Counted from the first letter of the stretch, positions 9,501 to 17,728 are shown. The stretch: DNA of 64,000 nt from an uncultured Phocaeicola sp. (GCA_944320845.1 CALUJA010000001.1:124001-188000), one strand, 5' to 3'. Made by a program: numbers and translations. Notes: a model not told the origin generated them from the letters alone.

Positions 9501-9785
9501 TGCCTGCATGACGAAGATGTCGAGATTTCCATACCGGTCACTGGCGAAGGCAATCTCCTTTCCGTCGGGCGACCATACGGGTGAAGATTCATACGAATCC
9601 TGTGTGGTAAGCCGGATGGCCTCTCCTCCCGATGCCGGCACCTTATAGATGTCTCCTTTGTAACAGAATGCGATTTCCTTTCCGTCGGGGGATATGCGCA
9701 CATCACGCAGCCACATGGGTGTGATGGCTGCTGCCGCATTGACGGCGATGCCTCCCAAAGCTATGCTTAATAAGAACTTTTTCAT
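6552..9785 (-). CDS. Tricorn-like S41 protease
   Basis: This 1077-residue exported protein starts with a signal peptide (about 1-20). It then carries repeated WD40-like/TolB beta-propeller strands with recurring SPDGKEIAF motifs (about 25-560), a lysine/glutamate-rich linker (about 565-595), a second propeller-like part, a helical tricorn core, a PDZ domain (about 790-860) and an S41-type C-terminal protease domain (IDTRFNGGGRLHEDIE, then PGTMTTVSWETL). The architecture is that of tricorn protease, which degrades peptides through its propellers. Here the signal peptide places it in the periplasm. The nucleophile is probably in the TVSWET segment but was not assigned with certainty. It is a single-gene unit. 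Confidence 0.88.
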   Translation of the reverse strand: MKKFLLSIALGGIAVNAAAAITPMWLRDVRISPDGKEIAFCYKGDIYKVPASGGEAIRLTTQDSYESSPVWSPDGKEIAFASDRYGNLDIFVMQADGGNARRLTTHSTAEIPSAFTPDGKSVVFSATIQDPAASVLFPKSVMTELYKVPTTGGRTEQILGTPAEYVCFNGSGSKFLYQDRKGLEDEWRKHHTSSVTRDIWLYDTKSGKHTNLTNRAGEDRNPVWSADDKEVYLLSERDGGSMNVYAFPAENPQEIRAITSFDTHPVRFLSIANETLCYTYDGEIYTQPVGGKPQKVAITLTRDDDSMPEPLSFARGASEATVSPDGKQVAFIVRGEVFVTSTEYGTTKQVTHTPEAEEGLSFGADNRSLVYASERNGNWNLYTARIVRKDDANFPNATLIEEEALLPDNGTERQQPQFSPDGKEVAFIEDRTRLMVINLATHKVRQITDGSEWYETTGSFDYMWSPDGKWFTLTLIGNRHDPYTDVALVKADGKSRPVNLTNSGYTSGSPRWVMGGNAILFTTERYGMRSHASWGSLDDVMLAFVNKDSYDKFRLNKEDYELLKELEEEQEKAASGEKDKAEDKDKEEKAPEDIVVELDGIEDRIVRLTPNSSSIASALVSADGENLYYLASFEGGFDMWKMDLRKHETKLLHKMDAGWANMETDKEGKNIFILGGSGMQKMDTGSEELKPVTFRAEMKMDLAAERAYMFEHIYKQEKKCFYTESMHGVDWEAMTAAYRKFLPHIANNYDFAELLSEWLGELNVSHTGGRYYPDGKGETTASLGLLFDWNYSGNGLSVAEVIEKGPFDRKSTKVAQGTVIEKIDGKDIGADTDYFALLNGKAGRKALISFYNPQTKEHWDEVIRPIGNGELNTLLYERWVKQRAADVKRWSDGRLGYVHIESMDDGSFRTVYSDILGKYNDCEGIVIDTRFNGGGRLHEDIEILFSGKKYLTQVIRGRAACDMPSRRWNKPSIMLQCEANYSNAHGTPWVYKHRGIGKLVGAPVPGTMTTVSWETLQDPTLIFGIPVVGYQLPDGSYLENKQLEPDIYVLNLPETVVKGEDTQLKAAVEELLKELEQ

Positions 9786-9811
9786 AAAAAGATATTGTTT
9801 TTGGTTTCACG

Positions 9812-9819
9812 CAAAGGTA
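9812..9819 (-). promoter_or_regulatory. -7 box upstream of the tricorn-like gene
   Basis: TACCTTTG on the minus strand, 27 bases before the start codon. It matches TAnnTTTG; no convincing -33 box was seen. Confidence 0.5.
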
Positions 9820-9857
9820 AGGATTATGCGGATAACACGAAAAAAACTGAAAAATTA

Positions 9858-9890
9858 TTTGGAATATATGGCCTAAAAGGCTTATCTTTG
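9858..9890 (+). promoter_or_regulatory. tRNA-Gln promoter
   Basis: -33 TTTG at 9858-9861 and -7 TATCTTTG at 9883-9890 with a 21-base spacer, 28 bases before the tRNA. Confidence 0.65.
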
Positions 9891-9918
9891 CAGCGTTTTC
9901 TGAGGAAAACGCAAAGTT

Positions 9919-9990
9919 TGGACTATGGTGTAATGGCAGCACAACAGGTTTTGGTTCTGTTTGTCTTGGTTCGAATCCAGGTAGTCCAAC
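9919..9990 (+). tRNA. tRNA-Gln (TTG)
   Basis: A 72-base cloverleaf. The acceptor stem TGGACTA (9919-9925) pairs with TAGTCCA (9983-9989), the anticodon stem ACAGG pairs with TCTGT, the loop TTTTGGT has anticodon TTG at 9951-9953, and the T-arm contains GGTTCGAATCC. CCA is not encoded. It has its own promoter and a following terminator. Confidence 0.95.
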
Positions 9991-10001
9991 GGAAAAGGCA
10001 A

Positions 10002-10035
10002 AAGAGATTCCGGAATATTTTCCGGAATCTCTTTT
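10002..10035. terminator. Terminator of tRNA-Gln and of the facing operon
   Basis: 15-bp inverted repeat (10002-10016 with 10021-10035) around a 4-base loop, flanked by A and T tracts. It can serve both the tRNA on plus and the nitroreductase operon on minus. Confidence 0.85.
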
Positions 10036-10036
10036 T

Positions 10037-10564
10037 TTATTTCACCCATACCACGTAATCCTGCTTGCGCGGCTTGGCTTGTGGCGTTTGTTCATCGGCA
10101 GGGTAGCCCAGCACGCAATGTCCGATGCCTTCGTAGTCGCCTTCGATTCCCCATTCCTTAAGCATGTTTCTTCCTTCAGGCGAATTGAAAACCTCTTTGG
10201 CGCGGTGAATCCAGCAGCTTCCCAGTCCCAAAGCGTGGGCTGCATTCATCAGATTGCCCATTACAAGCGAGCCGTCGTACAGGTAGGTGGGACGGTTGCG
10301 GTCTGCCAATACGATGAGAACGGCGGGAGCCCCGTAGAAAGGGTCGGATGTGGTGCCCAATACTTCGGCGTTGAGCCGGGACAAACGGTCGCGTACATCC
10401 TTGTTGGTGACGGCGACGATGATGGGAGACTGCATTCCCTTGCCGGTCGGCGCATAGGTTCCGGCTTCAATGATTTGTTCGAGTAACTCTTGCGCAGGCA
10501 TTTCGTCCGGCTTGTAGCCGCGGATGCTGCGGCGTGTCTTCATGTTTTCTATGGCTGCATTCAT
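10037..10564 (-). CDS. Nitroreductase family protein
   Basis: This 175-residue flavin-dependent oxidoreductase of the nitroreductase fold is presumably cytoplasmic and NAD(P)H-dependent. The N-terminal FMN phosphate-binding arginines are in TRRSIRGYKPDEM, the mid-protein segment is GKGMQSPIIVAVTN, and GLGSCWIHRAKEVF lies near the dimer interface. The frame is open further upstream into the preceding gene, but homologues begin near MNAAIENMKTRRSIR, so the ATG at 10564 is chosen. It is the last gene of the aroQ operon, 53 bases after the permease gene, and ends at a terminator. The substrate is unknown. Confidence 0.87.
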   Translation of the reverse strand: MNAAIENMKTRRSIRGYKPDEMPAQELLEQIIEAGTYAPTGKGMQSPIIVAVTNKDVRDRLSRLNAEVLGTTSDPFYGAPAVLIVLADRNRPTYLYDGSLVMGNLMNAAHALGLGSCWIHRAKEVFNSPEGRNMLKEWGIEGDYEGIGHCVLGYPADEQTPQAKPRKQDYVVWVK

Positions 10565-10617
10565 ATCTTGAACTTTTAAGTTGGTTTCTGATAATGCTCT
10601 TGCTCTGAACAAAAGGC

Positions 10618-11841
10618 TTATAACAGTCGCTTGCTGAGAAAGCGCACCGGATACCATACCGATACGAATCCGATGGCAAGCACTGTCAAAAAGATTAGTA
10701 TGACATCTTCCGTATGTACACTGACTGGATATGCGTCTACGATAAAGCTCCCCGAACTGCCTAATGAGAGCAAACCGAAATGTTGCTGAAGCAGGCAGAG
10801 CACCAGGCCCAATACAATGCCGGAAACGGCCCCTATCAATGTAATCATGTAGCCTTCTGTCATGAAGATGTGTGTGATGAGCCTGTCGCTTGCTCCGAGA
10901 TTGCGCAAGGCTTTTACATCATTGCGCTTGTCGATGATTAGCATGGAGAGTGAACCGATTACGTTGAAACTGGCTATCAGCAGGATGAATGTCAGGAAAA
11001 GATAAGAGATAAGCTTTTCTATTTGCATGATGCGGTATGTGTCGGCCTGTTGTTCGTAACGGTTCAACACGCGGAACCGGTCTCCCAGATGTTCTTCCAG
11101 TTTTCTCTTTACGGATTCAATGTCCGTTCCCGGCGCAAGCTTCAGGTTTAATGCGCTTATTTCCGTATTATATTGGAAGAGTTTCCGGGCGAAGTCTAAG
11201 GAGGTGAGGATGTATGAGGCGTCGTATTTTTCCTGGTTGACCGCAAAGACCAGTCCGGACGAGAATAGCTGGCCGGAAATGAAGGATGCGGCAGGATTGG
11301 CGACATTGACTTTTGCTCCGCGCTTCGGGGCATAAATTTCCAGAGGATCTAAAAAACGTATCCCCGTGCCTAAGATGGAAAGCAGCTGGATGCCGGGAAT
11401 GGCGTATTCTGCCACTTCATCATGCAGCAGTAGCTCCCCTTTTCCGAAAAGAATGCTGTCTATCGGACTCAGTTTGTCAAAGTTGTCTTCCACTCCTTTT
11501 ATGACAGCCATCGCCTGCCGCCCTTGATATTGCACCATTGCATTATCTTCCAGTGATTCGGAACAGACGGCTATTTCCGGCATTTGCCGGATGGCGAGTA
11601 TCTTTTCATCCTGTCCGTCGAATACCTTTCCGGCGGCGGGCACGATTTTCAGCTCCGGGTCGAAGGCTGTGAAAAAGGAGGAAACCAAATCCTGAAAGCC
11701 GTTGAAGACAGAGAGCGTACATACCATTGCCAATGTCGCCAAGGCAACCCCGCAGACGGATATGCTTGAGATGACATTGACCGCATGGTGAGACTTCTTT
11801 GAAAAGAGGTATCTCCTGGCTATATAGAATGGAAAGTTCAT
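10618..11841 (-). CDS. LolC/LolE-like ABC transporter permease
   Basis: This 407-residue inner-membrane protein of the FtsX/MacB permease family most resembles LolC/E, which release lipoproteins from the inner membrane. The N-terminus (FYIARRYLFSKKSHHAVNVI) and first membrane helix (about 20-45) are typical. A large periplasmic domain follows, then three helices (about 270-300, 318-345, 370-395), with DKRNDVKALRNLGASDRLI in the coupling region. No LolD-type ATPase gene is adjacent, so it must pair with one encoded elsewhere. It lies between rbfA and the nitroreductase gene in the aroQ operon. Confidence 0.88.
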   Translation of the reverse strand: MNFPFYIARRYLFSKKSHHAVNVISSISVCGVALATLAMVCTLSVFNGFQDLVSSFFTAFDPELKIVPAAGKVFDGQDEKILAIRQMPEIAVCSESLEDNAMVQYQGRQAMAVIKGVEDNFDKLSPIDSILFGKGELLLHDEVAEYAIPGIQLLSILGTGIRFLDPLEIYAPKRGAKVNVANPAASFISGQLFSSGLVFAVNQEKYDASYILTSLDFARKLFQYNTEISALNLKLAPGTDIESVKRKLEEHLGDRFRVLNRYEQQADTYRIMQIEKLISYLFLTFILLIASFNVIGSLSMLIIDKRNDVKALRNLGASDRLITHIFMTEGYMITLIGAVSGIVLGLVLCLLQQHFGLLSLGSSGSFIVDAYPVSVHTEDVILIFLTVLAIGFVSVWYPVRFLSKRLL

Positions 11842-11881
11842 ACGCCTCTTTATCGGTTAGCGTTTGCGCTGTGGCCGCCGG

Positions 11882-12217
11882 TCATTTCTTAAGAAGTTCG
11901 TCGATATGAGCGGCATAATCCAGTGAATCATCCACGAAGAACTTTAATTCGGGAATAATCCGGAGCTGGAAACGCAGGCGTTTTCCCAGTTCAAAGCGAA
12001 TGGCTTTCATGTTGTTGTTGATGTTCTTCACAATTTCTTCACCGCGTTCTGACGGGAATATGCTAAGGTAAGCCTTGGCATAGCTTAAGTCGGGGCTGAT
12101 ACGCACCACGCTGACCGATACGAGTATGCCCGGCATTCTTTTGGTTTGCAATAGGAAGATTTCGCTAAGCTCTTTCTGGATGAGCCGGGAAATCTTATTC
12201 TGTCTGGTTGTTTCCAT
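11882..12217 (-). CDS. rbfA: Ribosome-binding factor A
   Basis: A 111-residue KH-like protein that binds the 30S subunit and helps mature the 5' end of 16S rRNA. Characteristic segments are TRQNKISRLIQKELSEIFL at the N-terminus, VSVVRISPDLSYAKAYLSIF, and the closing LRIIPELKFFVDDSLDYAAH. Length and motifs are normal. It starts 9 bases after the O-methyltransferase stop and is followed 40 bases later by the permease gene. Confidence 0.93.
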   Translation of the reverse strand: METTRQNKISRLIQKELSEIFLLQTKRMPGILVSVSVVRISPDLSYAKAYLSIFPSERGEEIVKNINNNMKAIRFELGKRLRFQLRIIPELKFFVDDSLDYAAHIDELLKK

Positions 12218-12226
12218 AATTTTATC

Positions 12227-12865
12227 TCATTTTTTTCGTATGATAGTCAGTCCGTCACGTAAAGGAAGAATGACTTTCTCCACACGTTCGTCGGCCGCCA
12301 CCCGGTCATTGAACTTTTTGATGCCGATGGTCTGCGTGTCCGTATGGTTAGGTTCTTCCAGCACATGCCCGTCCCATAAAGTGTTGTCGGCGATGATATA
12401 GGCGCCCGAATCCATCTTGTTGAGAATCATCTCATAATATTCCACGTAAAAACGCTTGTTTCCGTCGATGAATGCCAGGTCAAAACGGATGTCCATTGGC
12501 GGGACAAGCTTCAGGGCATCGCCGATATAAAATTTTATCTTGGATGCATACGGTGAATTCTCCAACCATGGGCGGGTAAAGTCTTCCTGTTCATCATTGA
12601 TTTCGAACGTATGCAACACGGCCCCTTCATCCAGTCCTTCCGCCAGGCAGAGCGCGGAATACCCGCTGTATGTACCTATCTCAAGCACCTGTTTGGGGCG
12701 TATCATCCGCACGAACATCTTAAGCATACGACCCTGAAGATGCCCTGAAGCCATGCGGGGACGCAGTAGCTTGACATGCGTTGCCCGATATAACGACTTC
12801 AGATAATCATCTTCTTTGTCTATATGTCGGAGTATATATTCATCCAATGCATCTGTTTCTTTCAT
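12227..12865 (-). CDS. O-methyltransferase (family 3)
   Basis: This 212-residue SAM-dependent methyltransferase is of the class I family that includes catechol and caffeoyl-CoA O-methyltransferases. The SAM motif I is LEIGTYSGYSALCLAEGL, and the metal and catalytic region is LAFIDGNKRFYVEYYEMIL. The methyl acceptor in Bacteroides is not established. Its start codon overlaps the pyk stop by one base, giving tight translational coupling. Confidence 0.9.
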   Translation of the reverse strand: MKETDALDEYILRHIDKEDDYLKSLYRATHVKLLRPRMASGHLQGRMLKMFVRMIRPKQVLEIGTYSGYSALCLAEGLDEGAVLHTFEINDEQEDFTRPWLENSPYASKIKFYIGDALKLVPPMDIRFDLAFIDGNKRFYVEYYEMILNKMDSGAYIIADNTLWDGHVLEEPNHTDTQTIGIKKFNDRVAADERVEKVILPLRDGLTIIRKK

Positions 12866-14325
12866 TACAGATAGCGGTTACGGTTGGGTAATACATAGTC
12901 ATTTTCGTTTTGGAGCACGTCACCCACCTGGTTGATTTCGAGGAATGAGGTCTGTGTCCCTTTCTTTCCGCCGCTCAGATAGGCTACCATGTCGTTTTCG
13001 TTCAGCACCCCGTCGTTTATCAGCTTGCGCAAAGCGGTGAAATAATACTCTTGTCCGTTGGCTTTCTCCGGCATGTAAATTGCTTCTACTCCGTAGGAAA
13101 GTGCCAGATGACGCATGGTCTTTTCTTTGTAGCAGATGGCCAAAACAGGATATTTCCCTCGGAAAGCGGCCAGACTGCGCGCTGTCAGTCCGCTGAAGCT
13201 GTCTGTGATAATGGCGCGGATAGGCATCAGCGTAGAGGCTTGAACGGCTTGCTTGGCCAGGAAACTGGTGACATTCGTATTTTGGGGAGTTAACGGAATG
13301 GGAATATTGTTTTCTTCCATCTTGTCTTTTTCCGCTTGCGCCGCCACTTTTGTCATGGTCTTTACCGCTTCCACCGGATATTTCCCGTAGGCTGTTTCTC
13401 CACTCAGCATGAGTGCATCCGTACGATAATAGATTGCGTTGGCGATATCCGTAACTTCCGCACGGGTAGGACGCGGATTATTTATCATTGTGTGCAGCAT
13501 TTGAGTGGCGACTATGACCGGCTTTTTGGCAAGGATACATTTCTTTATCAGCTGCCGCTGGATGCCCGGAATGCGTTCTTGCGGGACTTCGATGCCTAAG
13601 TCTCCGCGTGCGACCATGATTCCGTCGGCTTCCTCCAATATCTCGTCTATGTTGTCAACTCCTTCCTGATTTTCTATCTTGGCGATAATCTTGATGTCGC
13701 TGTTGTGGGCCGCCAGGATTTCACGGATGTCCAATACATCTTGACGGTTGCGGACGAAAGAGTGCGCGATGAAATCGATGTCCTTCTCAATGGCATAAAG
13801 GATATTGTTCCGGTCTTTTTCTGTCAGAGACGGAAGATTGATGCGTACACCGGGAACATTCACGCTTTTGCGGCTGCCTAATGTCGCGTCATTGCATACT
13901 TCACAGACCAAGAATCCGTCATTCTTTTCGATTACCTTCATTCCCAGTTCGCCGTCGTCTATCAAGACATTGACTCCGACTGACAGGTCGCGGACAAACT
14001 CCGGATAAGTGACGGCTATGCATTCGTGCGTCGTTTCTTGGTCGGGATTTCCGACGATACGGACTTTCTCGCCTGTCTTAAAGTCTATCGGGCCTTCTGC
14101 GCTGGCGGTAGTGCGTACTTCCGGCCCCTTGGTATCCATCAGGATGGCTATGCGATTGGAGACTTCACGCACGTTGCCGATTAGTTTTTCAAAGCCCTCG
14201 CGGCTGGCGTGAGCCGTGTTCATGCGTACTACATTCATTCCTGCTTCGAATAGTTCTCTGATAAAGTCCACATCGCAGCGTAAATCCGAAATAGACGCAA
14301 CGATTTTTGTTTGTTTTAGCATCAT
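12865..14325 (-). CDS. pyk: Pyruvate kinase
   Basis: This 486-residue glycolytic enzyme converts phosphoenolpyruvate and ADP to pyruvate and ATP. It shows the N-terminal barrel with NVVRMNTAHASREGF, the phosphate-binding segment LMDTKGPEVRTT, the catalytic lysine segment IIAKIENQEGVDNIDEIL and the metal site IMVARGDLGIEVP. Domain B lies around 70-160 and the C-terminal effector domain after about 350. Length is typical. It sits 6 bases after aroQ and overlaps the methyltransferase by one base. Confidence 0.96.
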   Translation of the reverse strand: MMLKQTKIVASISDLRCDVDFIRELFEAGMNVVRMNTAHASREGFEKLIGNVREVSNRIAILMDTKGPEVRTTASAEGPIDFKTGEKVRIVGNPDQETTHECIAVTYPEFVRDLSVGVNVLIDDGELGMKVIEKNDGFLVCEVCNDATLGSRKSVNVPGVRINLPSLTEKDRNNILYAIEKDIDFIAHSFVRNRQDVLDIREILAAHNSDIKIIAKIENQEGVDNIDEILEEADGIMVARGDLGIEVPQERIPGIQRQLIKKCILAKKPVIVATQMLHTMINNPRPTRAEVTDIANAIYYRTDALMLSGETAYGKYPVEAVKTMTKVAAQAEKDKMEENNIPIPLTPQNTNVTSFLAKQAVQASTLMPIRAIITDSFSGLTARSLAAFRGKYPVLAICYKEKTMRHLALSYGVEAIYMPEKANGQEYYFTALRKLINDGVLNENDMVAYLSGGKKGTQTSFLEINQVGDVLQNENDYVLPNRNRYL

Positions 14326-14331
14326 ATATAA

Positions 14332-14763
14332 TTAGTGTTTGTTATTTGTTTGAATGAGGGCTTCCACACCCAACCGGTAAGAATCAAGGCCGAAACCGCA
14401 GATTACCCCTATGCACGCACACGAAATCATTGACTTGTGGCGGAACTCCTCCCGTTTGTGCACATTTGATATATGTACTTCGATGACCGGAGCCGTGACA
14501 GCCCGTATCGCGTCCTGTATGGCGATGGATGTATGGGTATAGGCTCCTGCGTTCAGGATTATTCCATCGCATGAGAATCCGGCTTCATGTATTTTGTTGA
14601 TTATCTCTCCCTCGATGTTTGACTGGTAGTAGTCGAATGTTATCCCGGCATACCGGGCCTTCAGGCCATTCAGATAATCTTCAAAAGACTCTGAGCCGTA
14701 GATGGAAGGCTCCCGCTTTCCCAACAGATTGATATTTGGACCGTTGATTATTTGTATTCTCAT
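14332..14763 (-). CDS. aroQ: 3-dehydroquinate dehydratase, type II
   Basis: A 143-residue type II dehydroquinase of the shikimate pathway, normally a cytoplasmic dodecamer. The N-terminal INGPNINLLGKREPSIYG contains the active-site tyrosine loop, GIILNAGAYTHTSIAIQDAI carries the substrate-contacting residues, and IEVHISNVHKREEFRHKS carries the catalytic histidine. aroQ is the first gene of a six-gene minus-strand unit reaching the terminator at about 10 kb. A TATCTTTG -7 box lies 47 bases upstream. Confidence 0.96.
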   Translation of the reverse strand: MRIQIINGPNINLLGKREPSIYGSESFEDYLNGLKARYAGITFDYYQSNIEGEIINKIHEAGFSCDGIILNAGAYTHTSIAIQDAIRAVTAPVIEVHISNVHKREEFRHKSMISCACIGVICGFGLDSYRLGVEALIQTNNKH

Positions 14764-14764
14764 C

Positions 14765-14795
14765 TTTGCTTGTTTCTGAACTTTATATATTTTTG
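14765..14795 (+). promoter_or_regulatory. xerD promoter
   Basis: -33 TTTG at 14765-14768 and -7 TATTTTTG at 14788-14795 with a 19-base spacer, a full consensus match 31 bases before the xerD ATG. The -33 box directly abuts the first codon of the divergent aroQ. Confidence 0.65.
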
Positions 14796-14809
14796 TTGGA
14801 GAATCGCCG

Positions 14810-14817
14810 CAAAGATA
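14810..14817 (-). promoter_or_regulatory. -7 box of the aroQ-pyk operon
   Basis: TATCTTTG on the minus strand, 47 bases upstream of aroQ. It is interleaved with the divergent xerD promoter, so the two transcripts may compete. Confidence 0.6.
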
Positions 14818-14826
14818 CTAAAAAGA

Positions 14827-15744
14827 ATGGAAAGTCCGGATAAAAACAAGAATATTATAATAAAGTACAGGCAATACCTTAAATTGGAAAAGGCATTGTC
14901 TGATAATACAATAGAGGCGTATCTGACGGATTTGGACAAATTGTTTGCTTTCCTTGCGCTGGAAGGAATCGGCTTTGCCGAGGTAACGACTGATGAACTG
15001 GAGACTTTCTCGGCGGGACTGCGAGACATCGGCATTCATCCCCGCTCGCAGGCCCGGATTCTTTCGGGGATACGCTCTTTTTACCGCTTTCTTGTGATGG
15101 ATGATTATATCCGGCAAGACCCGACGGAACTGCTGGAGTCTCCTCAGCTCGGGAAACATTTGCCGGACGTGCTGACCGTGGAGGAAATAGACAACCTGAT
15201 TGGGGCCATAGACCGAAGCACAAGGGAAGGGCAGAGAAACTGCGCTATCCTGGAGACTCTCTACAGTTGCGGCTTGCGCGTGTCGGAATTGTGCGGCCTG
15301 AAATTGTCTGACCTTTATCTGAAGGAAGGCTTTATCAAGGTGGAAGGAAAAGGAAGCAAGCAGCGGCTTGTGCCGATATCCCGGCGGGCGGTCGGCGAAC
15401 TGGAGAATTATCTCCTGTTCCGCGATGAAGCCGAAATATTGCCCGGATATGAAGATTTTGTATTTATAAGCCGCCGGGGCAAGAACATTTCCCGCATTAT
15501 GGTGTTTCATATAATAAAGGAGCTGGCACAGCAGGTCGGCATAAAAAAGCAGGTCAGTCCGCACACGTTCCGCCATTCCTTTGCCACCCATTTGCTGGAG
15601 GGCGGGGCGAATTTGCGGGCGATTCAGTGCATGCTGGGGCATGAAAGCATCGGAACCACCGAGATTTATACCCATATTGACCGTAACCGTCTGCGGGAAG
15701 AGATAATCGGACACCATCCCCGCAACCTCAAGAGGCGGCCTTGA
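14827..15744 (+). CDS. xerD: Tyrosine recombinase XerD
   Basis: This 305-residue site-specific recombinase resolves chromosome dimers together with XerC at dif. A SAM-like DNA-binding domain (about 10-95) precedes the catalytic domain. Visible catalytic residues are the arginine in YSCGLRVSELCGLKLSD, the lysine in VEGKGSKQRLVPI, the H-x-x-R in SPHTFRHSFATHLLEGG and the tyrosine in GTTEIYTHID. The frame extends upstream to 14752, but the promoter lies there, so the ATG at 14827 is used. It is an ordinary core XerD: neighbouring genes are housekeeping and no attachment site is seen. Confidence 0.93.
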   Translation: MESPDKNKNIIIKYRQYLKLEKALSDNTIEAYLTDLDKLFAFLALEGIGFAEVTTDELETFSAGLRDIGIHPRSQARILSGIRSFYRFLVMDDYIRQDPTELLESPQLGKHLPDVLTVEEIDNLIGAIDRSTREGQRNCAILETLYSCGLRVSELCGLKLSDLYLKEGFIKVEGKGSKQRLVPISRRAVGELENYLLFRDEAEILPGYEDFVFISRRGKNISRIMVFHIIKELAQQVGIKKQVSPHTFRHSFATHLLEGGANLRAIQCMLGHESIGTTEIYTHIDRNRLREEIIGHHPRNLKRRP

Positions 15745-15782
15745 TGTCGGAATCCTTTCCGCTTGAACCGTCCTGCAGAGGT

Positions 15783-15842
15783 TTTTGTCCGGACGCAAAC
15801 GGATTGCCGTCAGGGTGAAAACAAGTTTTGTCCGGATGTAAA
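15783..15842 (+). repeat. Pair of 17-bp near-identical direct repeats
   Basis: TTTTGTCCGGACGCAAA at 15783-15799 and TTTTGTCCGGATGTAAA at 15826-15842 differ at two positions and are spaced 43 bases start to start. They lie after xerD and upstream of the lipoprotein promoter. Confidence 0.6.
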
Positions 15843-15950
15843 ATAAAAGGAAACGAGTCCAAAGAGCGACAAAGTCTGTGTTTTTAATCTTTTTTTAATG
15901 CTCGTTTTAAAAAAAATAAGGGAAAAGCTAACAGCAATCATTGTTTTTCT

Positions 15951-15958
15951 TATCTTTG
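15951..15958 (+). promoter_or_regulatory. -7 box of the TPR lipoprotein gene
   Basis: TATCTTTG, 66 bases before the ATG at 16025, implying a 5' leader of roughly 60 bases. Confidence 0.6.
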
Positions 15959-16024
15959 CCCCAAATAATGGATAGAAGACTAAAAAATAAATTTATTATA
16001 TACAAACCAAAACATTTAAGAATC

Positions 16025-17701
16025 ATGATTAAGAAGTTGTATTTGCCGTTGGTGGCACTGTTTGTCCTTGCTCTCTCTTCATGTAGCAAGATGGGCGAAT
16101 TGTCTGCTGACTACTTCTCTACAGACCCTGAGGTTCTGGAAGCTGTTGGCGGTAAGGTTCCTGTAACGATTACAGGTAAATTCCCGGAAAAGTACTTCAA
16201 AAAGAATGCAACCGTTGAAGTAACTCCGGTTTTGAGATGGGATGGCGGCGAAGCCAAAGGCCAGCCAGCCAAATTCCAGGGCGAAAAAGTACAAGGTAAT
16301 GACCAGACTGTTTCTTACAAGGCAGGTGGTACTTATACGATGAAGGCCTCTTTCGATTATGTTCCTGAGATGGCGAAGTCAGAACTGTATCTTGACTTCA
16401 AGATTAAGAAGGGCAAAAAGGAATATACCATTCCTTCAGTAAAGATTGCAGACGGTGTAATCGCTACTTCTGAACTGCCGACCGTGAAGTCTGCCAATGC
16501 AGCCTATGCAGCCGACAAGTATCAGCGTATCATTGCACATGCAAAAGAAGCACAGATTATGTTCTTGATCCAGCAGGCTAACCTCCGTGCAAGCGAATTG
16601 AAGTCTGAAGGACTGAAGGATTTCCACAAGCAAGTCGTAACTGTTGCCGGTGATACGAAGAACTATAAGCTGAACAACATCGAGATTTCTGCATACGCTT
16701 CTCCGGATGGTGGTGTTAAGCTGAACACGACTCTGGCAGAAAACCGTCAGGACAATACCGAAAAGTACATGAACCAGCAGCTGAAGAAGGGTAAGATTGA
16801 AACAGAAGTAGACGCTACCTATACGGCTCAGGACTGGGAAGGCTTCCAGGAACTGGTTTCTAAGTCAAACATCCAGGATAAGGATTTGATTTTGCGTGTT
16901 CTTTCTATGTATTCTGACCCCGAACAGCGTGAAACTGAAATCAAGAACATCTCTTCAGTCTACAAGACTTTGGCTGACGAAATTCTTCCGCAGTTGCGTC
17001 GTGCTCGCCTGACTGCCAACTACGATGCAATCGGCCGCAGCGACGAGGAAATCAATGCAGCATTTGATGCTAACGAAGATTCTTTGAGCGTGGATGAATT
17101 GCTGTATGCCGCTACTCTGACTCAGGACAACGCACGTAAGGAAGCTATCTATAAGAGAACTATCCAGAAATATCCGAGCGATTACCGTGCTTACAACAAC
17201 TTGGGTAAGATGGCTTACGCTGCAGGCGACTTGAACGCTGCTGAAAACTACTTCAAGCAGGCTGCAAGCAAGAACGCAAATGCCGCTGAGGTTAACACAA
17301 ACCTTGGTTTGGTTGCTTTGACCAAAGGCAATGTGGCAGAAGCTGAAACTTATCTGAGCAAGTCTACAGGTGCTGATACTGCAAACGAAGCTTTGGGTAA
17401 CCTTTACATCAAGCAAGGCCAGTATGACCGCGCCGTTCAGGCATTCGGTGACACGAAGACTAACTCAGCTGCTTTGGCTCAGATCTTGGCAAAGGACTAT
17501 AACAAGGCTAAGAACACTCTGAATGCAGTTAAGAATCCGGACGCTTATACTGACTATCTGATGGCTATCGTTGGTGCAAGAACCAATAATGCCGATTTGG
17601 TTAAGTCAAGCATGGACAAGGTAGCTCAGAAGGATGCTGCTTTGGCTGCTGCTGCTCAGAATGACCGTGAATTTGCCAAATATGCAAATGAAATCAAGTA
17701 A
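16025..17701 (+). CDS. TPR-containing lipoprotein
   Basis: This 558-residue protein has a lipobox ending in LALSSCSK with the lipidated cysteine at residue 20, so it is anchored in the envelope. Residues from about 60 to 150 look like beta-rich extracytoplasmic domains. Around 220-270, IEISAYASPDGGVKLNTTLAENR recalls a diverged OmpA/MotB-like peptidoglycan-binding segment. After about residue 390 come tetratricopeptide repeats (NLGKMAYAAGDLNAAENYFK, NLGLVALTKGNVAEAETYL). An envelope scaffold role is inferred; no specific function is known to me. The start at 16025 is chosen because it puts the signal peptide at the N-terminus. Codon usage is biased as in highly expressed genes. Confidence 0.82.
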   Translation: MIKKLYLPLVALFVLALSSCSKMGELSADYFSTDPEVLEAVGGKVPVTITGKFPEKYFKKNATVEVTPVLRWDGGEAKGQPAKFQGEKVQGNDQTVSYKAGGTYTMKASFDYVPEMAKSELYLDFKIKKGKKEYTIPSVKIADGVIATSELPTVKSANAAYAADKYQRIIAHAKEAQIMFLIQQANLRASELKSEGLKDFHKQVVTVAGDTKNYKLNNIEISAYASPDGGVKLNTTLAENRQDNTEKYMNQQLKKGKIETEVDATYTAQDWEGFQELVSKSNIQDKDLILRVLSMYSDPEQRETEIKNISSVYKTLADEILPQLRRARLTANYDAIGRSDEEINAAFDANEDSLSVDELLYAATLTQDNARKEAIYKRTIQKYPSDYRAYNNLGKMAYAAGDLNAAENYFKQAASKNANAAEVNTNLGLVALTKGNVAEAETYLSKSTGADTANEALGNLYIKQGQYDRAVQAFGDTKTNSAALAQILAKDYNKAKNTLNAVKNPDAYTDYLMAIVGARTNNADLVKSSMDKVAQKDAALAAAAQNDREFAKYANEIK

Positions 17702-17728
17702 TTGACTATCGGTTGATTTAGATAAGGG

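Noticed and set aside
14827-15744. Tyrosine recombinase considered as a mobile-element integrase
   Set aside because: Length, motifs and housekeeping neighbours fit core XerD; no attachment repeats or cargo genes were found.
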